Shown here: positions 11,590 through 23,014 of the stretch, in pieces
Position numbering within the stretch: position 1 is the stretch's first letter
How the letters are laid out: each line of letters begins with the position of its first letter
Assembly (NCBI RefSeq): GCF_019578655.1
Contig: NC_063257.1
Coordinates: 10,230,001 to 10,294,000 of the forward strand
Direction: 5' to 3'
DNA from: Ricinus communis
Taxonomy: Eukaryota > Streptophyta > Magnoliopsida > Malpighiales > Euphorbiaceae
Length of the DNA: 64,000 nt
The notes under the pieces: generated by a model
Told to the model about the DNA's origin: nothing
What the model saw: the letters and a program-made list of their open reading frames with translations, nothing else
Databases searched by the model: none
Made by a program: the position numbers and the translations under genes

Positions 11590-14500
11590 TCATGCACAAA
11601 CGACATCGCTCCATGCTGTCTCCGCTTTACTTGCGTTACCCTCTTCTACTCTCCGTGATGCATGTGCACGTGCTAGAAAGAGTCCGTGTTCTTCGCGCCT
11701 TCAGTTTCGCGCGTTGGAATTATGCGTAGGCGTTTCGCTTGATCGATTACCGTCGTCAAAAGCCCTAGATGAGCCACCTATATCTAATTCACTTATGGCG
11801 GCGATTAAAAGATCGCAGGCTAATCAAAGGCGACACCCTGATAATTTTCACTTGCAGCAAATTCATTGCAATCAACAGCCACCTTCCGTTTTGAAAGTTG
11901 AGTTGAAGCATTTTATTTTATCCATTTTGGATGACCCGATTGTGAGTCGAGTTTTAGGTGAAGCTGGGTTTAGAAGTTGTGATATTAAGTTAGCTATTAT
12001 TCACCCCCCGATCACACAGCCTCCGAAATTCTCACGGTCCAGGTGTCCTCCGCCGATATTTTTATGTAATTTGAATGGTTCGGATGTGGGTCGAGGCGGG
12101 CATGGGTACCCTTTCAGTGGGTATGATGATAGGGGCGATGAGAATTGTAGGAGAATTGGCGAAAAACTTGGCAAAGTCAAGAGCTTGTTGCTTCTTGGTG
12201 TTTGTGCTAGTGATGCTTTGAGTAGGTTTATTGAATGTGTAAATAGTGATAATAAAGGTGGGTTTTTGTTGCCCAGGGAGATTGTTGGGTTGAGTGTAGT
12301 TTCTATCGAAAAGGAGATCATTGAGTTTGTTAGTGAAGGAGGGAATGATAAAGAAAAAGCAAAAGAAAAGATGGGTTTTAAGTTTGAAGAATTGAGGAAT
12401 AAATTGGAGCAGTGTTTGGGTGTGGGTGTTGTGTTGAATTTTGGAGAGTTGAAGGTTTTGGTTGATGAAAATGTGTTTAGTAGTGATGCCGCCAGTTATT
12501 TGGTTGAAAAGTTAACTGGTCTGCTGGAGGACTTTAGAAACAAGTTGTGGTTGATGGGAGCTGCAGCCACATATGAAACGTATTCTAAGTTTTTAGGCAA
12601 ATTTCCATCTATAGAAAAGGATTGGGATCTTCATCTTCTGCCCATTACTTCTTCTAAAAGTCCTATTGATACTTTTGGCTCTAAATCCAGGTGAGTAGTA
12701 CTTTTGTTTCTTTTGTCGTCTTATGTTTTTTTTTCTCTTCCCTTATCTTTCAATTAGTTATTGCAAAATCTCAAAATTTCTCATATTGTTAATATTACAG
12801 AGATTTTTTTCCATTTTTTTAATATGATACTTTTCTCCTTTGGTGTGTAGGTACGTTTGAGTTTCGTATACATAAAATATTCAAGTGTGTAGCAAGAAGA
12901 TGATAAAAAGGAAAATTTCAAAAATAGTTTAGAAATGGGTATTTGGATTGGTCCAAAAAGACTGGACTGTCTTAGAATTGTTTCAATTAATTTATGTTAT
13001 CTTCTATGAGTGAGAATATTGTTGTTTCTTTATTCATCCTATTTGTTTAAATATGTTTTGGGCAGTTGTGCAGTTAAATGGATGCGCTCTCTGAGCTTGT
13101 CATCTGCTGACTCTTCTTTCCTTCTTTTTCTTTTATTTCTCTGTTATCTTTTTGTGATACTTTTCTAGGTATTTAAATCTCTGCCTTTTTTTTTTTCCTT
13201 TTCAATTTTTTTAATTCTTAACTTTTTGTACTATGCTCGTATGTCAGTATGACATGGTTCAGATGCTACTTCTTTTAGGCGTTTAGCTTGCTTTGGGTAT
13301 ACAATTCCACCTTCCTGTTGTTTTCTACTTTAGCATGTGATTTTAAATATAGAGTTCCAAAGTTTGTCTTGATGAATCAGAAACCTCCAAACTGTACACC
13401 GATCTTCTGCTGGCCTCTCCTATGGAAATAAACAAAATTGGCCCATAAATGTAAATTGCAATTGTCGCCATGATTGCAACACATGTATTAAAATATATAT
13501 TAGTTTGTGTTATTCCCAAAGAAGTGGCAACATCTTGAAATTTCGTATGAGTTGGGAACTTTTAGGTTAATTAACTTGAAATTTGACTGCATCTGGCACT
13601 TGCATAATCCATGAAGAGAAATTTTCTGTTATATAATGTGGATAAAAAGTACTTAGTATTTGTACCAAATTCTGTTATGTCCCTCTATATCCATGCATAC
13701 AGTTTAGCTTCTAACTGTTTCTAACTATTGAATCTCACAGTTCCCTCCTCATGACATACTTACAGCTTGATGGGGTCTTTTGTCCCATTCGGTGGGTTCT
13801 TTGCTACTCCATCTGATTTCAGAAGTCCATTGACCAATATAAATCAACCCGTTACTCGGTGTCACCTTTGCACTGCAAAGTATGAGCAAGAAGTATCTGC
13901 AATGCTGAAGATAGGGTCAACAATTTCAGTTGCAGATCAATACTCAGAGAATCTACCTTCTTGGTTGCAAATGGCTCAACTTGACAGAGCTAAGGGATTG
14001 GATGCAGCTAAGGTGTGTTACTCCTACATAGTTGGAATTATTTAATTTAGCTTATTGTGCTCATACATAATTGCAAAATTTTCAAACATTTTACATTGCT
14101 TCATTTTAAAACAATAATTTCTGTATTTTTCATTGGTTGGTATATGGCAATATTTATGTAAGAATGTGCATCATCTTCAGTGCAGACCAAAGATGATGGA
14201 ACAACATTGAATGCTAAAATTACGGTGCTGCAAAGGAAGTGGAATGATATCTGCCAGCGGCTACATCATGCTCAGCCTTTCTCTAGGTTTGACATTTCGC
14301 CTGCTAGCCCACTGGTATCAGTTGATGAGGGCATTCAATATGTTGCAGATAGGAAAGAAAACAGCAGCAGCAGCTGCAGCAGAGATTCAACATTTAATGA
14401 GAGTCAATGCGCAAATTTTGGTCTGGGTGTTAATATTCCATCAAAACATAGCATACCGATACCAGTATCTTCTGAAGCTGGGAATGTTAGTTTCCAGTCT

Positions 14501-16063
14501 AAGCTACTCGGTCAGCAAAAAGAGAAAGGTGGTCCTTGGTTTCCCCCTATCATTCTGCCCATCACAAATCTGCCTGCTGACCGCACATCATCTTCATCTG
14601 TCACTTCTGTGACTACAGATTTGGGGTTGGGAACAATTTATGCATCAAGTTCTCGGGAGCCAATTACTCCGAAATTATGTGATCATAGAGAGTATCTTCA
14701 GCGGTTTTCAGGCTTCAAATCATCCGAGTTTGAAGTTAGTGAGAGTACTTCATATCAGATTATACCATCTTCTAGGTTTTCTAATCCTTCTTCAGGAGGG
14801 CATTTTGATTATAGAGATTGCAAATCAATCACGAAAGCTCTTACTGAAAAAGTTGGCTGGCAAGAGGAAGCCATATGTGCTATTACTCGAGCCATATCTC
14901 GTTGCAAAGCTGGATATGGAAGAAGTTGTGGCTCAACTGCACGAGGCAATATTTGGCTTACTTTTCTTGGACCTGACAAAGTTGGAAAGAAACGAATTGC
15001 TTCAATGCTTGCTGAGATAATGTTTGGTAGCCATGAACACTTAATTTCTGTTGATTTGAGATTCCATGATGGGAGTAGCCAATTAAACTCTGTCTTTGAA
15101 TGTCAAGAATCAAATGATTATGATGTGAAATTTAGGGGGAAGACAGTTGTTGATTATATTTCAATGGAGTTGGGCAAGAGACCCCATTCAGTCGTGCTCC
15201 TTGAAAATGTAGACAAGGCTGATCTTTTGGTCCAGAATAGTTTGTCCCAGGCCGTGAGGACAGGTAAATTTGCAGATTCACATGGGAGAGAAATCGGCAT
15301 CAATAATATGATCTTTGTGATGACATCAACAAGCGCAGTGGGAAATAAGTCTCATCTGCCTCAGAAGGTAACTATAAAGTTTTCTGAAGAAAGAATTCTT
15401 GGGGCTAAAAGCTGGCAAATGAAAATGTTAATTAAACATGCTGCTGAGGGTTCCAACAGAGGCAGTGAAATGACCATGAAGTTTTCAAGACTAGTAACCT
15501 CCACTGCATCACCTGTGAATAAAAGAAAGCTAGATGGAGCTTCCGACACTGCTGAGCAAGATTTTAGTAATGAAGCTAAGAAACAGGCTCATAAACTGTT
15601 TGGACCATCTCTGGATTTGAATCTCCCTGTAGAGGAGACAGAAGAGAACAATGACTCTGGTAGTTGTGGTAGTGACTCCATCTCTGAAAACTCACAAGCT
15701 TGGTTGGATGATTTCCTTGATCAAGTAGATGAGAAGGTAGTCTTCAAGCCATTTAATTTTGATGGTCTTGCTGAGAAAATAGTAAGGGAAATCAGCACAC
15801 ACTTTCACAAGGCATTTGGGACTGAGGTTCCATTGGAGATTGATGATGAAGTCATGGTACAAATACTTGCAGCTTCTTGGTTATCAGACAGGAGTAGAGC
15901 AGTGGAGGACTGGGTTGAAGAAGTCGTCGGCAGAGGATTTATGGAAGCTCGACAGAAGTACGGTATCAATGTTCAATATATTGTAAAACTGGTTGCATGT
16001 ACAGGCCTTTTGGTGGAAGAGAGAGCTCCTGGGATATGCCTGCCTGCAAGAATTAATCTGTAA
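11498..16063 (+). CDS. SMXL: SMXL6/7/8 (D53-like) strigolactone-signalling repressor
   Basis: Exons are 11498-12690, 13766-14012 and 14186-16063; joined they encode 1105 aa. The phases fit exactly: the split codon at the first junction gives SKSSLMGSFVPFGGFF, a block typical of the family. Residues 1-180 form a double Clp-N domain (start MPTPVSVARQCLTDEAARAL). The C-terminal half is a degenerate ClpB-type ATPase (FLGPDKVGKKRIA, a weak P-loop). The FRGKTVVDYI degron loop is at about 796-805 and an EAR repression motif LDLNL at 956-960. Family knowledge: these nuclear proteins recruit TOPLESS co-repressors and are ubiquitinated by D14-SCF(MAX2) upon strigolactone perception, de-repressing branching genes. 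Both the RGKT degron and the EAR motif are intact, so hormone-regulated repression is expected. SMXL7 versus SMXL6/8 cannot be separated by eye. Confidence 0.95.
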
Positions 16064-17172
16064 ACTGATTTTCTTGCTCACCAAATGTTTCTTGTAATTA
16101 TACCCACAATTTTTAGCTTTTAGTATAATATAGCTTTAGCATCTGAAATGCCTTCTGGTTAATCAATGCCATTTGAGGGGGGTGGGGTAATTTGTTTTTC
16201 TGCTGTATCAATAGTAAGCATTTGAATAGGTCCAACAAAAGAAAAGGGAGGAATCTCTATTTTTTTTATCTTTTGCCCTCTCATCCCATAAGTTCTTATG
16301 TCCTTTGCATTGCCATGAAAATGGACACGAATGCCTCAGAAACTGCTAATATATTATTGGCAGGAGATGTCTGCATGTACTGCTGGTAAGAAATTGGAAA
16401 AAGGCAGAACATGACGTGAAGGTTTGCTTATGTTTGTAATAGTGCTATAGAGTCCAGTCCATGGAGCCCAGTTCCTCCACATTGTCTTTGAACTATGAAT
16501 TTCTCAAAATACAATTACAATAAACTTACGGTTTTATACATAATTACAAGTCATTAGATTTATATTTACTAAATGTTAGTAAGCTTTTGAATAACTTCAA
16601 ATTTTAACTCATCTTCCTACGTTTTGGTGAATAATTAATTAGGAGTATGTTCATTTATAGAAAATTATGTTAAATTTTTTTAACAATTTCATATGAAAAT
16701 AAAAAAATAAAATTTTGTATTTATTTGTTCTTAAATAAAATAAAAATATAATTTTATATTTATTTATTTTTAAATAAAAATAAAAAATAATTTTTCATGT
16801 TTTTAAAATTATAATTAAATTTTTAAAAAATAAGTTTAATATGTTTTCCATGTCTTTTTTATTTAGAGTAATTTAAAGTGTGCTGAGCAAAATTCTTACG
16901 AGTGGTAAAACAATACTTCAAAAGTTTTAACCACTAATATATTTTTTATTATATAAAAAATATTTGTTTTCATTTTATTTATTCTAAGTTTATCATTTGA
17001 ACTTAAAATATTATTAAATAGAAATAAAAAGTTTTTGTGTATAATAGTAAGTAAACACATTTTATAGATTTTATATAGAAATAAAAAAAAATATTTTCTT
17101 AAATTAGAAATAAATATGAAAAAAATTCTCTACACCTAAATAAGCTCAAAACTATTTTTATGTTACACAAAT
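16064..17172. other. 3' flank of SMXL-like gene, then AT-rich DNA
   Basis: About 16064-16450 is probably 3' UTR and downstream region. Beyond about 16500 it is low-complexity A/T sequence without a gene. Confidence 0.5.
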
Positions 17173-17806
17173 GCTCATTTTGGCCCTTGTACTTTGAAAC
17201 CAAGTCTAAATAGGTGGAAAATGAGCCTTTGAAACTAATTATTATGCTACTTTTCAATTTACCACCCGTCAGATTTAAACTCTAATATCTTAAATTATGC
17301 CCTTTTTATTATAGAAAATATATTCAAAAATTAAATTTTTAAAAGATTTTTTATTTCATATTATTTTTTAAAATAATTTCAAAATATATTCTCTTTTTAA
17401 ATTTAAGGAGAGAGAAAATAGCTTTTAAGTATTTTTTTTTAATTATTTCTATTTTTTAATAATCATATTTTATTTTCTTATTTATTTTTTTAATTTATTA
17501 ATAAAAATATATTAAAGAGTAAAATAGAGAATATTATTAGAATTAAATTTAATTGTTCCATTTAAAATTAAATTTACTTTTACTTTTAGCTGCTATTCTT
17601 TTACTTATTACTTTTAACCATTGTAAAATATTACTTTTTATATTTTTACTTTGTTATTGTTAATTTTAGGAATAGATTACACGCTTTGTTTTTCATAAAA
17701 AAATAAGATTAATTGGCCTAAAATGAAAGTAGATACTAATTTGTCCAAAAGGTCAAGTTACAACCTATATTGAACTTAAGTTTAAAATTCATGGGCCAAA
17801 ATGAAC
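17173..17806. mobile_element. Candidate MULE-type MITE
   Basis: The left end (CTCATTTTGGCCC, then TTGTACTTTGAAACC) is matched in reverse complement by the right end (TTCATTTTGGCCC, then ATGAATTTTAAACTT). Imperfect similarity continues for roughly 60 bases inward. The ~630-bp interior is A/T-rich and non-coding. No convincing 9-bp target duplication was found. Confidence 0.45.
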
Positions 17807-17982
17807 AATTTTTTTTCAAAATTTATTGTTTAACATGAAGTAAGGGATATAGAAACTATTTGAAAGTTTTTATTTTTTTATTTTTTTACTAGAGATATTG
17901 TTAGAATATAATAAATACTAGTATAAATGGCTAAAAAGAAACTTTTAAATAAGCTATTATAGATTTCCTATCTTTGGAAAAC

Positions 17983-18556
17983 GGGTGCCAATTTAAGGAC
18001 ACCTGAACCTCAATTCTATTAAAGGATATGTATCCGAGCCTCTCATAAATCTATTTAAAAATTATTTTTTGTTATTTGAATCTATCACAATTTCAAATAA
18101 AAATACTCATATATTATCCAAACTCGATTAAAATCTGTTTAAATTAAATAACTATTAAATATATTTATGGATAACGGATAGTTTATCAGTTTATATGAAC
18201 ATTCGGGTAATTAAATAGATACTCGTTTATCGAACCCAATAATTAAATTCTAAAATATATTAATAAAAATATAAAATATGAACTAATCAAATTTAAATAT
18301 TCAGTATATTAATACAATACAAGCATAAATTGAATATAATTTAAAATAATAAAAATAAGTAAGATGTAATAAAATTTAATATAATTGAATTCGTGCAATG
18401 AGTATATGCAGGTTTAAATCCGAATCCGACCTGAACCCAATATGGATTGTAAAATCAAATTCTAAATTTATCCCAAACTCATTTTATTACTCGGATTCGT
18501 TTCATTATAATTTAACTAGATTAGATATTTAAAAATATCCGTCCGACTGCCACCTT
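17983..18556. repeat. Decayed TIR element (candidate)
   Basis: The left end reads GGGTGCCAATT and the right end in reverse complement AAGGTGGCAGT. The interior carries CGGATA/GGATTCG-type stretches common in hAT-like MITEs whose ends read GGGTGGCAAT. No target duplication is evident and both ends have diverged. Confidence 0.3.
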
Positions 18557-18653
18557 TATATATTTTTTATATAGCTGTACTTTATAAAAAATAAATTTTA
18601 TAAGAAAAAAATCAAAACTAACACTTCAAATTCTAAAAATAAAAATAGACACA

Positions 18654-18858
18654 TAGGGGTGATCATGGTTCGATTAATTATTGGCTTTTTTTAGAAACCT
18701 AATCATATATATTATTTTTCAAATCCATTAACCCTAAAACTAAACCGTTAATACTGTTGTTAAACAGTTTTTATGGTACGGCTAACCATTTTTTTTTCTT
18801 TTAAGCATATTAAATTCTATAATTTTTTAAAAATATTTTTTTCTCAATTAGTCAATAA

Positions 18859-18901
<43 letters not shown>

Positions 18902-19302
18902 TTAATATATTTTTTAAAATTAGACTTGTTTTTAGTAAGAAATTTTTATTAATTAATATATTAAATATATTTATATAAATTAATACTAAAATAATTTATT
19001 AATTAATATATTAATTATATTTATATAAGTTAATACTAAATATATAATGAATATAAATATAACACAAAGAATAATTATAGTAAATACAATAATTATAAAT
19101 ATATATTACATGTGTTAAAAAGTTATATATATATTTATATATTTGAATGATGAATTGAATCGTCGGTTTTTTGACATAAAAAAATAAAATTAAAAGTTAA
19201 ATTTTATAAAAAACTGAAATTAAAACTATCGAATCTATTTTATCGTTTGACTTTTCAGTTTTGGAATCACTTTTTAATTTGGTTGGTCTTTTTATCACCC
19301 TA
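18654..19302. mobile_element. hAT-type MITE with perfect 8-bp target duplication
   Basis: Left terminus TAGGGGTGATCA and right terminus TTATCACCCTA are inverted repeats (one base shorter on the right). They are flanked by identical 8-bp copies TAGACACA at 18646-18653 and 19303-19310. An 8-bp duplication is the hallmark of hAT elements. The 649-bp interior has no transposase and contains a (TAA)n array at about 18860-18902. Internal GGTTCGATT and AACCGTTAA-type words are shared by many plant hAT MITEs. It is non-autonomous and its boundaries are secure. Confidence 0.85.
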
Positions 19303-19310
19303 TAGACACA

Positions 19311-19869
19311 TATACTAGTTCTATGCAACAACTTTTCTTAGCTATAATACTATACAAGTGATCTACTGTAAACTTGATAAAGCCTCAACTGATGTGGTTA
19401 TCGCGTGCTTGAAGCGCCAGTTGATGATGTCCGTGACATTCTTAACCAGGCATGCATGGTGGGGATTCTTTTAGCTTTTACAATGACAAAATATAAAGAT
19501 TTAACATATATTTTAGTTATTTTATAATTAAAATTTAGTTATTTATTTATATATATTATATGGTTATTATTATTATATAATTATAAAATTAAATTTTATA
19601 AATAAAATTTAATTAAATTTTTATATTTAATACTTATTTATTTTATTTCAGTAATTATAATAAATTAAATATTTTTAATAATATTTTATTGTCTTAAAAT
19701 CTTAGCAGTATATTAATATAAATTAATTATATAAATATATAATAATTAATCTTAATATTATATAAATTAATATTTATCAAAATAATTGATATTATTTTTA
19801 GAATTAGAAATTATCATATATAATCAAAAAATTAATTTATTATTAAATACAATATTTTAATTTTTTATA
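19311..19869. other. AT-rich DNA
   Basis: About 19311-19470 is of mixed composition without a coding frame; 19470-19869 is A/T low-complexity sequence of the same style as the Helitron-like repeats downstream. No gene is seen. Confidence 0.5.
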
Positions 19870-20286
19870 ATTTAAATTATCAATTAATTAAAAGTTAATT
19901 TACTAACTAATATAATATTAAAATATAATTGATATACTATTTTTTAAAATAATTATTATTTAATTATAAAATTAATTTATTATTAATATGCTATTTTTAG
20001 ATTATAATCAACGTTTAATTATGAATGTAATTTATTAATCAATAAATTAATGAAAATAAATTTATATATATATATATATATTAATTTCTAAATTTTAAAT
20101 TTATTTTAATATATGTGCTACTTAACATATAAAATTTTTATTTTAACATATATGCTCATCTTTTATATATGAAATCAAATTTATAAATAGTTTTATAATT
20201 TTTTTATTAATTTATTAATTAATAAATTATATTTCTAATTAAATAGTAACTCTAATTCTAAAAATAGCATATCAACTATATTGTAA
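19870..20286 (+). repeat. Direct repeat, copy A, left of caulimovirid fragment
   Basis: This 417-bp segment recurs in the same orientation at 21024-21442. Both begin ATTTAAATTATCAATTAATT and end ATATCAACTATATTGTAA, with about a dozen differences by eye (roughly 97% identity). The viral fragment lies exactly between them. Confidence 0.9.
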
Positions 20287-21023
20287 AATTTATGCAAATG
20301 AGAGAAATGTTGTGCTAATGAATTTGAAAAGACTAAGACATCATCTATGTAAACGATGGTGAATATTTGATGATTACGAAAAATGTCATTCATAATTCTT
20401 TGAAATTCCGATGGTGCATTTTTCAATCCAAATGGCATGACATTCCATTCATAATGACCAAAAGGAACATTAAAACCAGTTTTGTAACGATCTTTTTCAT
20501 CAATTTGGATTTGCCAAAAACCAGATTTCATGTCAAACTTAGAATAAATTTTTGAATCATAAAGTTTTTTCAACAAATCTCTTTTGTTAGGTAAAGGGTA
20601 TCTAATCCATTCTAAAACTTTATTTAAAGGTTTATAATTTATGACAAGTCTAGGTACACCACGTTCTCTCTCAGCTGCATTATAAACATAGAAAGCAGAG
20701 CAGCTCCAAGGAGAACTAGAATTACGAATTAATCCTTTTTGTAATAACTCATCAATTTCTTTTTTACAATGATTTTCAAGTTCTGTATTCATATGTATAG
20801 CATGTGATTTTGTTGGTATGTCATTTTCAGAAAAATCTTTAACATAAGGTAAAGAAATCACATGTTTTTTCCTATTCTAAAAGGCATTTGGGACAGGTGC
20901 ACATAAGTCTTTAGTAAAGAAATTCTCAATATCTTTTATTTTGGCTTTTGTCACATCAAGGTCTAACTCTTCTTTAATCTTTAAAGACAAGATTTCTTTG
21001 TTTAAAAAAACGATTTGTTTTTC
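20287..21023 (-). mobile_element. Endogenous caulimovirid (pararetrovirus) RT fragment
   Basis: On the minus strand this encodes part of a Caulimoviridae-type reverse transcriptase. Visible motifs are GVPRLVINYKPLN, RYPLPNKRDLL, SKFDMKSGFWQIQ, GHYEWNVMPFGLKNAPS and the catalytic YIDD. These match plant pararetroviruses (petuvirus/florendovirus type, by feel) better than Ty3 elements. The main readable part runs 20861 down to about 20287. The same frame continues upstream of a TAG stop (20877-20879) to about 21020, where the end of the protease-RT linker is recognisable. Homology stops at both repeat junctions: no capsid, movement protein or RNase H is present. It is a dead fragment. Confidence 0.88.
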
Positions 21024-21442
21024 ATTTAAATTATCAATTAATTAAAAATTAATTTACTAACTAATATAATATTAAAATATAATTGATATATTATTTTTTT
21101 AAATAATTATTATTTAATTATAAATTTAATTTATTATTAATATGCTATTTTTTAGATTATAATCAACATTTAATTATGAATGTAATTTATTAATCAATAA
21201 ATTAATGAAAATACATTTTTATATACATATATATATATTAATTTCTAAATTTTAAATTTATTTTAATATATGTGCTACTTAACATATAAAATTTTTATTT
21301 TAACATATATGCTCATCTTTTATATATGAAATCAAATTTATAAATAGTTTTATAATTTTTGATTAATTTATTAATTAATAAATTATATTTCTAATTAAAT
21401 AGTAACTCTAATTCTAAAAATAGCATATCAACTATATTGTAA
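21024..21442 (+). repeat. Direct repeat, copy B, right of caulimovirid fragment
   Basis: Second copy of 19870-20286, 419 bp. Its right flank (from 21443) and copy A's left flank are unrelated to each other. One repeat copy plus the two outer flanks would therefore reconstitute a continuous A/T-rich locus, as expected if the repeat is a duplicated target. Confidence 0.9.
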
Positions 21443-21968
21443 CATTATATTAACTAAAAATTAGTTTCGTGATTATATAATGTTATCATAAGAAATAACA
21501 TATTAATTATATTTTAATATTATATTAACTAATAAATTAGATTTCTAATTATATAGTAAATAAAATTTTAGAAAATAATATTTTAAATAATATTTTTGAT
21601 ATTATAATAATAATAAATTAATTTTTAATTATATAATAAAATTTTAATTCTAAAAATAGTAATATCAATTATATTGATAGTATTTATTCATATAATATTA
21701 AAATTAATTAATAAATATTTTAAAAATAATTTATATATTATTATGCTAATAAAATTTAAAATTTTAAAAATTATAAAATATATATAAAAATAATTAGTTT
21801 ACTATTACTTTTTTAAAATATTATAAATTTTATTAAATTATATCTATCAATTTTATTTTATAATCAAAATAATAATAGTGTTCAAGCAACGGGTGGATAA
21901 ACGACTAGTTACACATAAGTTTCAATCTTATATACGCATGTTACAATTAAAATATAATGTATCAAAAG

Positions 21969-22004
<36 letters not shown>

Positions 22005-22437
22005 TAAATCTTATAAATTAATGTATTTATAAATTTGTAATAATGAACTTATAAAATAAATTTATTTATCATAAAAAAGTCTTTTATTTATTAAAAATAG
22101 TTAAATTATAAAATTTATGAACTTATTTCGCCTCAAGCATTATTTAACAAATTAAAATAATTAATTAAAAGCTAATTTATAAATTTTATAGTTAGATAAT
22201 AATTGTAATTGTAAAAAATATATTAATTATATTTTTAATATTATATTATTTAATATGTTAATTTTTTAATTATAATATAATTTTAATATTTAAATGTAGC
22301 ATATCAAATATAATTAATAAATATTTTAATTACTATAGTAATAAAAATTATAAAATACTAGAAATTATTTTATTTATCTATCCATATTTATTATCTATAA
22401 TTAAAATAATGACAATGTAGCATATAAATAAATAACT
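21443..22437 (+). repeat. Nested Helitron-like AT-rich repeats (copies 2 and 3)
   Basis: Two stretches end like the copy at 5175-5252. One is at about 21845-21907 (AATAATAATAGTG, a GTTCAAGCAACGGGT imperfect hairpin, then ACTAG before T). The other is at about 22365-22437 (AATTAAAATAATGACAATG, then ACTAA before T). A (TA)n run lies at 21969-21996. No coding sequence is visible. Confidence 0.4.
21969..21996. repeat. (AT)n microsatellite
   Basis: About 14 AT units between two Helitron-like ends. Confidence 0.9.
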
Positions 22438-23014
22438 AATAAAAATATAATCTTTTACTTTTCTAAGAACTCATTCAGATTGAATAAATTTTAGAATTTA
22501 TAAATTTAATTAAATTTAATGAATGAATTATAATCAATGAATTTGAAATAATAAATTTTAAAAATTACTTAATCTAAATTAAATATAAAAATAAATATTT
22601 ACTAAAAATTAAGAAACTTATAAAATAATATAGATTTTCAAAAATCAATATAAATTAAGTAATACAATCCATATATTTTAATTAATTAAATTGTAAAATC
22701 TATTATCTCTATTAAAAAATTTTGAAGGACGAATAAAGATTGTCTTAAGTTAAAACCTTGAAAACCCATCAATCGGAACACTGAGGCAGCCAACCCAAAT
22801 AGTTAACGAAAATCTAAGTAAAGCAGCCTGATTCCACAAAAGGCTCAAAGCAGAGAATCAAAACCCCTCTCTAACTTAGCAACACAGGAAGATACTTGCG
22901 TCTCTTTCGTTTCTTCAAACAAACTTAAAAAAGAGAAATTAAAAAAATCTCTCTCTCTCTTTCTCTAAAAATCCCCAAATTCGCCACTTTAAATGATCGA
23001 TTAGGGTTCCAAAA
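22438..23014 (+). promoter_or_regulatory. Promoter region and 5' leader of RanBPM-like gene
   Basis: A/T-rich up to about 22730, then of mixed composition. A CT-rich leader lies at about 22949-22967. A four-codon uORF (ATG ATC GAT TAG, 22993-23004) ends 10 bases before the main ATG at 23015. The transcription start cannot be placed by eye. Confidence 0.4.

Noticed and set aside
20235..20286. C-terminal extension of the viral RT frame past 20287
   Set aside because: These codons come from the host direct repeat read in frame, not from viral sequence; the same bases occur in copy B.
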